A stretch of 64,000 bases of DNA from Pedobacter sp. FW305-3-2-15-E-R2A2 (GTDB lineage Bacteria; Bacteroidota; Bacteroidia; Sphingobacteriales; Sphingobacteriaceae). The stretch is from assembly GCF_038446955.1 (NCBI RefSeq), contig NZ_CP151803.1, positions 7,502,001 through 7,566,000 on the forward strand, in the 5' to 3' direction. Positions 44,701-52,055 of the stretch are shown here, in pieces; the stretch's first letter is position 1, and every line of letters begins with the position of its first letter. The notes under the pieces are model-generated. The model was given only the letters and a program-made list of their open reading frames with translations, had not been told where the DNA came from and ran no database searches. Both the position numbers and the translations under genes were made by a program.

Positions 44701-45170
44701 TAGGGAAAGTTGGAGGAGAGGTTGTTTACGTTGTGCCTGAGGGGACTTACACTTCGACCCTTTCTCAGGCAAGTGCAGATTATAGAGCCGACAGAGATAT
44801 TGAATTAAATGGTCAGAATTACGCAAATAATGCTGGAAGCTGTAATATTGATAATTCAAACCCTACGAACTTGAATTTTAATATTGAAAATTCATTGCCT
44901 CAGGGGATTACCGTTATTTTGAATGTAAATGGGACTCCGGTAAGCGACGCGAAATTTATTGCTTCAGGGGGATCTGTTACGGTTACAACTCCAATTTCCC
45001 AAGGCTCCCTTTTCAATGTTTCTCTAATGATTACGTCGGCCAACCTTCCACATGCAGCATTGTTGTCGGATGGCAATATTGATATCGACGGGCTGGTCAG
45101 CTCAAATAATATTATTTTTAATAATGTTAATTTGTCGGTTCCAAATACTTTTACAATCACACTCTTTTAA
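41721..45170 (+). CDS. Large secreted YD-repeat/Rhs-like protein with DUF5977 C-terminus
   Basis: The 1149-residue protein has a signal peptide (residues about 10-29, ending IALSQ). It has the Bacteroidetes motif PIDLSTGVPNISIPIYTL followed by ISYHASGNKVSDIASTVGLG and a long beta-rich region. YD-like repeats (YQYDNFHKLKSVKDHNGNII) come near residue 945. A DUF5977 segment follows (EARIIRNNCGVGKVGG, YVVPEGTYTSTLSQASADYR, LNGQNYANNAGSC), then a final beta domain. Unlike the gene at 28534 it has no RHS core or toxin tip. Such proteins often accompany Rhs proteins in this phylum; the function is unknown. Confidence 0.75.
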   Translation: MFVFLNNLKKNILVVFLFLLLIPFIALSQGSTIPITLPKVLPASPQAQTYMRYGEIPIDLSTGVPNISIPIYTLKANKLEIPINISYHASGNKVSDIASTVGLGWVLNAGGVIVQNIVNNEDSYPLDFAFSSAQDVDNLLASQANTTDVRWLQYAGNKNYVSTGDIASDKYYINFNGFSGFFRYNMVSKEIETMPYSTLKIKRINFNSFEITDDEGIIWKFDHKGVQQGPNGFIGGSKEYYLTKIGFPGSNETVDLNYINSDEYYTYGFSETARHGVQVKHEGWIKLDPNFDEYVQSTSTNYINSRETDLLYQTKVNSPLLSSITWKNRVLSFNYLKDRLDPMKERLSTIEIKDGDVSKITSFDNNHYLGVNSGNYRLMLNGIKVDQEEYKFSYNPIDLPYYSNYNYQTDKAFCEDFWGYYNGNHKHHIPFKWTEGTIVNNLITKAVRSYVPSREPDTSLVKAGILTAIRYPTGGRSEFEFELNRGKNVYSGFPEKTDSINYFGGLRIKKVINFEGDKISESKFYEYSGGATTRMITPAHFLKNTAVFYVPKTAQPAGMYNYQDINVYDNEFASHAMSGFPFDDNGSVGFYKNVTVYNDALDKKSGKTDYEYSSYIPADIINLDRGSIKPDLLKQREYEYKNGAYGLLKETTNGYTKVALPKFLTAIRVEEEDKTTDPYPILLEDIPFKYYLQSLKVLGYQFNKNFSVWGVLGDKSFNLLTETSVKDFAPGGVIESKTSYLYDPSYRLLTPIEVRKTGSDNIVRREVFTHPFDYPGNTDYQQMVIQNIRSPTVEVFSYKESVLLSKTKQDFKKFGNQFFVGNVSAAKGNDVYEKRINYLKYDENGNPLFITKDSVTKIVYLWSYKGEFPVAEITNVSYTDMEGVLGTANIASFRNSNPDKGALDNFLQPLKLAFPQARISQYTYKSLLGITTSTDIKGLTTYYQYDNFHKLKSVKDHNGNIIRNYQYNYKPVPVSTVYYNARKEARIIRNNCGVGKVGGEVVYVVPEGTYTSTLSQASADYRADRDIELNGQNYANNAGSCNIDNSNPTNLNFNIENSLPQGITVILNVNGTPVSDAKFIASGGSVTVTTPISQGSLFNVSLMITSANLPHAALLSDGNIDIDGLVSSNNIIFNNVNLSVPNTFTITLF

Positions 45171-45444
45171 AATGTCAGCACAGATCTAAATTTTACCGCA
45201 CCTTCATTTTATGAAAAAAGTATTTCTATCATTGGTAATTTAACTGATTTTTAGCACTTATAGTGGTTATTTTTTTACCTGATTAGAGACCTGCGGTCAC
45301 TATTTTATAAATAGAAATTTCTGACTTCTTTTTCAAAATAGAAGAGCTGATCTTATGTCTGATTAAAAAAATAAGCAAATGCAGAAACTGGTAAAAGCTA
45401 GAGGAATGTATCGAGAGTTGGTTTTAAAGAAATTAAATAATAAT

Positions 45445-46098
45445 ATGTTTATGAAAACAACAACAATTGCATTAATACTAGCACTTACAACAGTTGGAGT
45501 ATACGCACAAGATCCGAACATTGGAATAGCACTTGGACCACCAAGTCTTGGAATTAAAATTAAAAATAATTTCCCCGCCTATACCGGGAATTTTGCGCGA
45601 GCCTTTACGTTGAGTAATGAGAATGGAACTGTCGATTTCTTTGGTTTGGGTACTTTTGGAAGCGCAGTAAATGGTGTAGCTACTCTTGGTTATGGATATT
45701 TAGGAACCAATTCTAATAAACCTCTAATGGCTTTTTTGCCAAATGGCAATGTAGGAATTGGTACAACTGCACCCAATGCAAAACTAACAGTTGCTGGTAA
45801 CATCTATGCAAGAGAGGTGAAAGTCGCCGTTGATGCTGGTGCTGATTTTGTATTTGAAGATTCCTATATAAACTTAACATTGAAAGAAACGGAGCAGTTT
45901 ATTAAAATAAACAAACATCTTCCGGGTATTCCACCTGCCGATAAAATGATCAAAGATGGCTTGAATCTAAGCGAAATGAATATTAAGCTTTTACAAAAAA
46001 TTGAAGAGCTTACACTTCATTTAATAGAACAGGATAAACGATTGCAGAAGCAGGAAGCAGAGATTGAAAGTTTAAAAAAGAGAAAACTAAATAACTAG
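45445..46098 (+). CDS. Third secreted tail-fibre-like protein
   Basis: The start is placed at 45445 (MFMKTTTIALILALTTVGVY, signal ending at AYAQ-like VYAQ); an in-frame ATG at 45379 adds 22 unneeded residues. The mature part has a short beta head, GNVGIGTTAPNAKLTVAGNI, then the common tail HLPGIPPADKMIKDGLNLSE, MNIKLLQKIEELTLHLIEQD and a coiled coil. The shared tail links it to the two genes at 26623 and 27699 although it lies 17 kb away, next to the YD-repeat protein. Confidence 0.6.
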   Translation: MFMKTTTIALILALTTVGVYAQDPNIGIALGPPSLGIKIKNNFPAYTGNFARAFTLSNENGTVDFFGLGTFGSAVNGVATLGYGYLGTNSNKPLMAFLPNGNVGIGTTAPNAKLTVAGNIYAREVKVAVDAGADFVFEDSYINLTLKETEQFIKINKHLPGIPPADKMIKDGLNLSEMNIKLLQKIEELTLHLIEQDKRLQKQEAEIESLKKRKLNN

Positions 46099-46112
46099 AA
46101 ATCGACTCCTAT

Positions 46113-46148
46113 TTAAGCCATATCATCTTATAAGATGATATGGCTTAA
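46113..46148. terminator. Perfect 36-base palindrome, bidirectional terminator
   Basis: TTAAGCCATATCATCTTA is followed directly by its exact reverse complement. It lies 15 bases after the tail-protein stop and is flanked by T/A-rich DNA, fitting an intrinsic terminator that closes the toxin region. Confidence 0.75.
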
Positions 46149-46222
46149 TAAATAATATTTACTTAACAGCCTGTTAATCCTTGAGTTGCAACTTTGCATC
46201 ATAAACTTAAACTGTTATCCCT

Positions 46223-46315
46223 ATGCAGGAGTTGTTTTTGATAATATGCTTAATTGTATTGGTTGCATTCTTTTTCAGTCCTTACGAACTGATGATGGAG
46301 GAAGATGATGTCTAA
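46223..46315 (+). CDS. 30-residue membrane peptide overlapping the LpxH-like gene
   Basis: MQELFLIICLIVLVAFFFSP followed by YELMMEEDDV is a plausible single-helix mini-protein. Its stop (46313-46315) lies just inside the next gene, and its last codons contain that gene's ATGATG start, so translational coupling is likely. A TTG/CTTTG promoter-like region (46183-46198) precedes it. Whether the peptide itself functions is unknown. Confidence 0.45.
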   Translation: MQELFLIICLIVLVAFFFSPYELMMEEDDV

Positions 46316-47159
46316 AAGAGAAGTGGATATTGCCGTAATTTCAGATGTTCATCTTGGAACTTATGGCTGCCACGCGAAAGAATTATTGAAATACCTGAAG
46401 AGCATTAAACCCAAGATGCTCGTGCTCAATGGCGATATCATCGACATCTGGCAGTTCAGCAAACGGTACTGGCCGGAAACCCACATGAAAGTGGTGCGCA
46501 AGCTCATGAAATTTGTAGTAGAAGGCGTACCGGTATATTACCTGACAGGAAATCATGATGAATTGCTGCGGAAATTTGCAGACATGCACATGGGGGCTTT
46601 TCACCTTCAGAATAAGCTGGTTATTGAACTGGACGGGAAGAAGGCCTGGTTTTTTCATGGAGACATCTTCGATGTAACCATGCAGCATTCCAAATGGCTG
46701 GCCAAATTAGGGGCCGTAGGTTATGATACCCTGATCCTGATCAATAGCCTGGTAAATTGGTGCCTGGAGCTGGTAGGCAGAGATAAAATGAGTTTTTCCA
46801 AAAAGATCAAAGCCGCATTTAAAGACGCGGTAAAGTTTATCAATAAGTTCGAATCAACAGCTGCAGAGCTGGCTGTGGAGAACGGTTATCAATATGTGAT
46901 TTGTGGCCATATCCACCAGCCGGAAATGAGAACCGTAACGACTGAAGAAGGTTCGGTGATGTACCTAAATAGTGGAGATTGGGTGGAAAACCTGACCGCA
47001 TTGGAATACAGTGATAAAGCTTGGAAGATTTTCAAATACGATCATAAGGATTTTGAAAAAGATGAAGTGGAAGAAGGCGAGCTCTCCGATAGTGAAGACC
47101 TTCACAGTAAGCTCGATATCAATGCCTTGCTTCAAAAGATTAAATTAGAAATTGTCTAG
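46305..47159 (+). CDS. UDP-2,3-diacylglucosamine diphosphatase-like metallophosphoesterase (LpxH-like)
   Basis: The 284-residue protein has the calcineurin-like metal motifs ISDVHLGTYG (about residues 12-21), NGDIIDIWQ, TGNHDE, a central HGD and C-terminal CGHIHQPEM. The overall pattern matches the LpxH-like family that cleaves UDP-diacylglucosamine to lipid X in lipid A synthesis. The acidic C-terminal tail (KDEVEEGELSDSEDLHSK) is extra. A second ATG one codon later is an equally good start. It is followed by a glycosyltransferase gene. Confidence 0.8.
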   Translation: MMSKREVDIAVISDVHLGTYGCHAKELLKYLKSIKPKMLVLNGDIIDIWQFSKRYWPETHMKVVRKLMKFVVEGVPVYYLTGNHDELLRKFADMHMGAFHLQNKLVIELDGKKAWFFHGDIFDVTMQHSKWLAKLGAVGYDTLILINSLVNWCLELVGRDKMSFSKKIKAAFKDAVKFINKFESTAAELAVENGYQYVICGHIHQPEMRTVTTEEGSVMYLNSGDWVENLTALEYSDKAWKIFKYDHKDFEKDEVEEGELSDSEDLHSKLDINALLQKIKLEIV

Positions 47160-47188
47160 CGCGTAAAAATTGTAGATATTCGGTGCGA

Positions 47189-48175
47189 ATGAAAATACTA
47201 TACGCTATTCAGGGTACAGGAAACGGACATATTAGCAGGGCAAGGGAAATCGTTCCTTTATTGCAAAAGTATGGAGAAGTTGATTTATTGGTCAGCGGTA
47301 CACAAGCTGACGTTAAATTGGTCCAGGAGGTGAAATATCAACTCCATGGCTTCAGCTTCGTCTTCGGTAAAAAAGGTGGCGTAAATCATTATGAAACCTG
47401 GAAGACGATGAACCTTCCACGTTTTATGAAAGACATGAAGACCATCCCGCTGAAAGATTACAATTTGATTCTGAATGATTTTGAGCCGGTAACGGCCTGG
47501 GCTTGCAGAACACAAGGTGTAGAAAGTGTAGGATTGAGTCATCAGGCCTCTTTTCAGTCGAGAAAAGTGCCTAAGCCTAAAAGTATAGACTGGGCACAGC
47601 TGGTGATGAAATATTATGCTCCGGCAAGTCATTATGTAGGTTTTCATTTCGAACGTTACGATGATTTTATCTATACACCGGTGATCCGTGCGGAGATTCG
47701 GAATATGGTGGTCAGCAATTTGGGCCATTATTCGGTCTACCTGCCGGCGATCGACGATAAATTCCTGGTTCCAATCCTGAAACAGATTCCACAAGTGAAA
47801 TGGGAAGTCTTTTCTAAACACACCAAAATCAGCTATATAGATGGAAATGTGGAGGTGAGTCCGGTCAATAATGAACTGTTTAACAAAAGCCTGGCTTCCT
47901 GTGCGGGTTTGTTTACCGGAGGAGGCTTTGAAGGGCCAGCTGAAGCCCTGTTCCTTGGGAAGAAGTTGCTCGTTGCACCGATGAAATTTCAATATGAACA
48001 GCAGTGTAACGCTTTTGCATTGAAGAAATTTGGTTTGCCCGTGATCTGGGGAAGCAACAGGAATTGGTTGCCGATCATAAAAAACTGGGTAAATAATCCT
48101 CAGGAGCATCAGTTTCATTTTCCGGATGAAACAGCCGCTGTAATTGATAAAGTAGTAAAGGATTTTGCCAGATAA
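47189..48175 (+). CDS. GT-B-fold glycosyltransferase family protein
   Basis: The start is set at ATG 47189 (a GTG two codons earlier is less likely). The roughly 328-residue protein begins MKILYAIQGTGNGHISRARE, the N-terminal loop of the MJ1255-type glycosyltransferases. It has the nucleotide-sugar site FTGGGFEGPAEALFLGKKLL in the C-terminal half. It is cytosolic or membrane-associated, with an unknown acceptor. Position after the LpxH-like gene suggests a lipid or envelope glycan substrate. Confidence 0.8.
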   Translation: MKILYAIQGTGNGHISRAREIVPLLQKYGEVDLLVSGTQADVKLVQEVKYQLHGFSFVFGKKGGVNHYETWKTMNLPRFMKDMKTIPLKDYNLILNDFEPVTAWACRTQGVESVGLSHQASFQSRKVPKPKSIDWAQLVMKYYAPASHYVGFHFERYDDFIYTPVIRAEIRNMVVSNLGHYSVYLPAIDDKFLVPILKQIPQVKWEVFSKHTKISYIDGNVEVSPVNNELFNKSLASCAGLFTGGGFEGPAEALFLGKKLLVAPMKFQYEQQCNAFALKKFGLPVIWGSNRNWLPIIKNWVNNPQEHQFHFPDETAAVIDKVVKDFAR

Positions 48176-48204
48176 TTTGCTTTACTTTGCCTTAGTATAC
48201 AGGC

Positions 48205-49185
48205 ATGATCAATCAATTTAGAAATTTAAACCCTATAAACCTGCTCCTGTTATTCGCATATACTTTTTTTATGCGCATGGCGATATTTGCAGATCCTCCG
48301 GCACAGCTGAACTTTGAGTTTCTGGAACCCTATACCAAGTTTTTTATCCAGATTCCGGTTCAAAATACCTTTTCTCCTATTGGCAATGCCTTTTTTGCAG
48401 CGATCATCATCTATGTTCAGGCGATTTTGTTCAACAGGGTGGTCAACAATCATGGTTTATTGAATAAACCAGGGTTCCTGCCAGCACTGTTGTATGTTAC
48501 TGCAGCGGGTTTATTTATGCCTTTTCTGGTACTGAGCCCTACACTGATCTGTAATTTCCTGCTGATCTGGATCATGGACAAGTTCCTGAAGGTGGGTAAA
48601 TCTGCCAATGCACTGATGATCATGTTTGATATCGGGATGATCATTGCGATCGGCACCCTGATCTATTTCCCGTTTATTGTGATGCTGGTGATGATCTGGT
48701 TCACGCTGTTGCTTTACCGTTCTTTTAACGGGAGGGAATGGATGGCAGGCCTGGTAGGCTTTTTAACGATCTTCTTTTTTGTCTGGGTATTTTATTACTG
48801 GAATGATAATCTTTCCATGTTTTATAAGATCTGGCTGCCCCTTGGTAATAAGTTTCCTTCGGTCTTTAAGATCAATTATAACGATTACCTGGTGCTTGTT
48901 CCGGTACTGGTGATGATGGTGCTGGCAATGATTCAATTGAGGGAGAATTTCTTCCGGAGTTTTATCAGCACAAGGAAGGCTTTTCAAATGCTTTTTATCA
49001 TGTTTCTGGTGGCCATTGTGAGTGTGTATACCAAGCCTGATTTCAGGCTTTATCACTTCCTTTTATGTGTTCCTCCAGGCTCAGTTTTACTGGCTTATTA
49101 TTTCTCAAATGCCAGAAAACGATGGTTTTACGAAAGCTTGTTCCTGATTTTAGTTTTCGCTATTCAGTACTTTTTGTTTGTTTAA
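48205..49185 (+). CDS. DUF6427 multi-pass membrane protein
   Basis: The 326-residue protein has about ten hydrophobic helices starting at NPINLLLLFAYTFFMRMAIF. A NRVVNNHGLLNKPGFLPALL loop and SFNGREWMAGLVGFLTIFFF are characteristic of DUF6427 (sometimes mislabelled as a carotene oxygenase). The function is unknown. It lies 29 bases after the glycosyltransferase gene. Confidence 0.8.
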   Translation: MINQFRNLNPINLLLLFAYTFFMRMAIFADPPAQLNFEFLEPYTKFFIQIPVQNTFSPIGNAFFAAIIIYVQAILFNRVVNNHGLLNKPGFLPALLYVTAAGLFMPFLVLSPTLICNFLLIWIMDKFLKVGKSANALMIMFDIGMIIAIGTLIYFPFIVMLVMIWFTLLLYRSFNGREWMAGLVGFLTIFFFVWVFYYWNDNLSMFYKIWLPLGNKFPSVFKINYNDYLVLVPVLVMMVLAMIQLRENFFRSFISTRKAFQMLFIMFLVAIVSVYTKPDFRLYHFLLCVPPGSVLLAYYFSNARKRWFYESLFLILVFAIQYFLFV

Positions 49186-49228
49186 CTTTTTTTAACAATT
49201 TGGAACCTTATTCTTTGCTAAAGATTAA

Positions 49229-49236
49229 TAGCTTTG
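49229..49236 (+). promoter_or_regulatory. Bacteroidetes -7 element before coaX
   Basis: TAGCTTTG fits TAnnTTTG and lies 38 bases before the coaX GTG. A transcript from here would include the short leader frame at 49241. Confidence 0.45.
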
Positions 49237-49240
49237 TGAC

Positions 49241-49282
49241 ATGAAGTTTGTTTATGTATTAGAACACGCCCTGAGTGCATAA
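49241..49282 (+). CDS. Possible 13-residue leader peptide overlapping the coaX start
   Basis: ATG at 49241 opens MKFVYVLEHALSA and stops at 49280-49282, just after the coaX GTG (49275). Overlapping stop/start could couple translation. It may equally be chance. Confidence 0.25.
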   Translation: MKFVYVLEHALSA

Positions 49283-50030
49283 TCTGGTAATAGATATTGG
49301 AAATACGAACCCTAAAATTGCTGTTTTTAAAGACAGAACAATGGTTCATGCTCAGGTTCTGAAGCAAATTACACCGGACGCAATACTGGACTTAATTAAA
49401 GAATACCAAATAACTTGCTCCACAATATCCAGTGTAGGTCCTGAATTAGAAGAAGTAATAAGTGTTTTGAAAGCAAATACAACTTACATTCCTTTTTCAA
49501 CCGGGAGCAATATCGGGGTGAAAAACAAGTATAAAACACCATCCACGCTAGGATTGGACCGCTGGGCGAAAGTGATTGCGGCCCATTATTATTACCCGGC
49601 GAAAAACTGTTTTATCGTCGATGCCGGAACCTGCATTGTCTACGACTTACTAAATGCCCAAAGTGAATATTTTGGAGGAAGTATAAGTTTGGGAATAGAA
49701 ATGCGTTTTAAAGCATTAAATCATTATACAGGGCGTTTGCCTTTGGTAGACTGGGATAGGGAAGAAGGAGAAATCCCTGAGGGAACAGATACAATTACCG
49801 CCATTCAAAATGGTGTTTTACAAGGAGTAATTAATGAAGTTGAAGGGTTTATCACCCAACAAAATAATAAAAATAACGACCTGACGGTATTGATAACAGG
49901 GGGTAGCGCTACATTTTTGCTGAAACAATTAAAAAACAGCATCTTTGCGCCTCAAATTACTCACGATCCGTATTTGGTATTAAAAGGATTAAATGAAGTC
50001 ATTGCATTTGAATATGTACAAAAAAATTAA
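49275..50030 (+). CDS. coaX: Type III pantothenate kinase
   Basis: Phosphorylates pantothenate in the first step of coenzyme A synthesis. The 251-residue protein (GTG start) has the ASKHA phosphate-1 motif VIDIGNTNPKIAVFKD, the substrate motif STLGLDRWAKVIAAHYY, the catalytic DAGTCIVYDLL and a C-terminal LITGGSATFLL. All are typical of the potassium-requiring type III enzyme. Its end overlaps the start of the outer-membrane protein gene by 17 bases. Confidence 0.95.
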   Translation: MHNLVIDIGNTNPKIAVFKDRTMVHAQVLKQITPDAILDLIKEYQITCSTISSVGPELEEVISVLKANTTYIPFSTGSNIGVKNKYKTPSTLGLDRWAKVIAAHYYYPAKNCFIVDAGTCIVYDLLNAQSEYFGGSISLGIEMRFKALNHYTGRLPLVDWDREEGEIPEGTDTITAIQNGVLQGVINEVEGFITQQNNKNNDLTVLITGGSATFLLKQLKNSIFAPQITHDPYLVLKGLNEVIAFEYVQKN

Positions 50031-51303
50031 TTATATAGCAGCCGTATTGGCCTTGTTTACCGGTATTACTGCTCAGGCACAGGTTACTTCTCAATCTCCA
50101 TATTCACAGTTTGGACTTGGAAATGTCAAACCATTGGTACTTCCACAATTGCGGGCGATGGGAAGCATCTCTACAGGTGTTTTCAGACCGGGTGGATATA
50201 GCAATATCAACATGCAGAATCCGGCTTCTTATGCTGGAATTAGCCTGACCACGGTGGATATAGGAATGTCAGGAACCTTCACGACACTGAATCAGGGAAG
50301 TCTGGCAGAGAAAAGCTTTAATGCTTCATTGAGTCATATCGCACTTGCTTTCCCCATCAAAAATGGTAAATCCGGATTTAGTTTTGGTTTAATGCCTTAT
50401 ACTCAGGTAGGGTATGAATACACCAAATCAGCAAAAGTTGATACGAGCAATTCTACAAGTATCTATTCCGGAGAAGGTGGTTTGTCTAAAGCTTATCTTG
50501 GTTTTGGTCAGCAAATTGGTGATCATTTCAGAATCGGTGGAAACGTAGAATACATCTTCGGAAACCTGCAAAAAAGCCGTTCTATAGAACTGGATAGGAT
50601 TGCTTCGAAATATTCGAGAGAAACAGATAAAAATAGCGTTGGCGGTGTGAGTTTCTCTTATGGTGCTCAATATGAAATCCCTTTGGGAGCTAAGAAGAGA
50701 ATTACCCTTGGATACTCAGGATCTGCTTCTTCTTCTCTCAACTCTACAAGAACTTACCTTGCCAGTCAATATGCTAAGGATGCTTCCGGCGATGAAAGTG
50801 GTATCATAGACACCCTTTCTTCCATCAATGGAAAAGAAACGAAATTAAAATTGCCATTGACGCATAGCTTTGGATTTACAATTCAGAGAGATAATAAATG
50901 GATGTTTGGTGCCGATTATAGAATGGGTGGCTGGAAAAAATTAGCCATTGATGGTGTAAATCAAGGATTGCAAGATAGCTGGGGTGTTTCTGCCGGTGGA
51001 CAATATACACCTGACATTACTTCTATTGGGAGTTACTTTAAGCGTGTAGACTATCGTTTGGGTTTCATGTACGACAAAACTTATATCCAGACTGCAGGTC
51101 AGGACATTAAACAACAGGCAATTACTTTTGGATTAGGTTTGCCCTTGTCGTCCGACAGGTATTCAGTTTACAAAATGAACTTTACGACAGAGATCGGAAG
51201 AAGGGGAACATTGACGAACGGCCTTGTAAAAGAGAATTATATCAACTTCCATCTTGGCTTTACGCTTAACGATACCTGGTTTATTAAACACAAACTTTAT
51301 TAA
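50014..51303 (+). CDS. Outer-membrane beta-barrel protein (FadL/OmpP1-like)
   Basis: ATG 50014 gives a signal peptide (MYKKINYIAAVLALFTGITA, cleaved near AQAQ) and about 405 mature residues. SQSPYSQFGLGNVKPLVLPQ, MQNPASYAGISLTTVDIGMS and many alternating beta strands point to a FadL-type barrel common in Bacteroidetes; the C-terminus ends in an aromatic strand. The ligand is unknown. The gene lies between coaX and lptC, an arrangement typical of this group. Confidence 0.7.
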   Translation: MYKKINYIAAVLALFTGITAQAQVTSQSPYSQFGLGNVKPLVLPQLRAMGSISTGVFRPGGYSNINMQNPASYAGISLTTVDIGMSGTFTTLNQGSLAEKSFNASLSHIALAFPIKNGKSGFSFGLMPYTQVGYEYTKSAKVDTSNSTSIYSGEGGLSKAYLGFGQQIGDHFRIGGNVEYIFGNLQKSRSIELDRIASKYSRETDKNSVGGVSFSYGAQYEIPLGAKKRITLGYSGSASSSLNSTRTYLASQYAKDASGDESGIIDTLSSINGKETKLKLPLTHSFGFTIQRDNKWMFGADYRMGGWKKLAIDGVNQGLQDSWGVSAGGQYTPDITSIGSYFKRVDYRLGFMYDKTYIQTAGQDIKQQAITFGLGLPLSSDRYSVYKMNFTTEIGRRGTLTNGLVKENYINFHLGFTLNDTWFIKHKLY

Positions 51304-51348
51304 TGAGCTCCGGGCTTAAACCCGGAACCATTTTAAAATATCATGATC

Positions 51349-51927
51349 ATGAAATCCCGGGCTATAACACTATCTGGAATCGCTGTACTTTGCTTATTCC
51401 AGCTCTGTTTAAGCTCCTGCGGAGAGGATGACCTGAAAAAAGCAGCGCCACTTTCCGCGAAGGATAAACTCATCCTGAACAGGGACCGTACCACGGATGT
51501 GAATATCACTTACAGTGATTCGGCCATGGTAAAAGCAACGGCAACGGCTCCGATCATGGATAAGATTACCCCCAAAAATGGTGCGGTATATCAGGAGATG
51601 CCGGAAGGCGTGAGAATCAAATTTCTAAACGAACAGCAAGGCGTCAAGGGCTCGGTAACTTCCGATTATGCGATTCAGCGGGAATCGGAAAAACTGGTGA
51701 TCTTTAGACGGAATGTGATCGTGGTGAACGAAGAGTTAACCTTCAATACCGAAGAGCTGACCTGGGACCAAAATAAGCGGATGTTTTTCTCTCCAACAGG
51801 AGTGGTGACCAAGCCGGATGGGACCGTGATTAATGCAAAAAACTTCAGTGCAACGGAAGATTTCAGCATTTTTAAGTTCGAACAAGGTTTTGGAGAGACT
51901 TATCTGGACAAAAAATTCGGGGAATAA
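51349..51927 (+). CDS. lptC: LPS export periplasmic protein LptC
   Basis: From ATG 51349 the product has a lipoprotein-like signal (MKSRAITLSGIAVLCLFQLC, Cys in LSSCGEDD). An LptC beta-jellyroll follows: ITYSDSAMVKATATAPIMDK, GVRIKFLNEQQGVKGSVTSD, LVIFRRNVIVVNEELTFNT, MFFSPTGVVTKPDGTVI. LptC passes lipopolysaccharide from LptBFG to LptA in the periplasm. Length 192 is normal. The next gene is a PpiD/SurA-type foldase, also an envelope factor. Confidence 0.88.
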   Translation: MKSRAITLSGIAVLCLFQLCLSSCGEDDLKKAAPLSAKDKLILNRDRTTDVNITYSDSAMVKATATAPIMDKITPKNGAVYQEMPEGVRIKFLNEQQGVKGSVTSDYAIQRESEKLVIFRRNVIVVNEELTFNTEELTWDQNKRMFFSPTGVVTKPDGTVINAKNFSATEDFSIFKFEQGFGETYLDKKFGE

Positions 51928-52055
51928 CCGAGGGACTCAAAAGGCCATATTTCCTTAATTTTTAAATACTTAATCAAAAACAATTTAATATTTTCTTTTT
52001 TTCGCAAAAGTTGTATCTTGCGCCCTCTTAAAAAAGATTTATAAATAAGAATATT

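Noticed and set aside
45211..45243. Short frame MKKVFLSLVI before the third tail protein
   Set aside because: It stops after ten codons; probably a decayed signal peptide or chance, too short to support.
47285..48118. Long minus frame opposite the glycosyltransferase gene
   Set aside because: An antisense shadow of a well-supported gene; its product is rich in His, Phe and Arg, as expected from reverse reading.
51303..51330. CCGGG...CCCGG hairpin between the outer-membrane protein and lptC genes
   Set aside because: A 6-bp stem without a T run; too weak to call a terminator.
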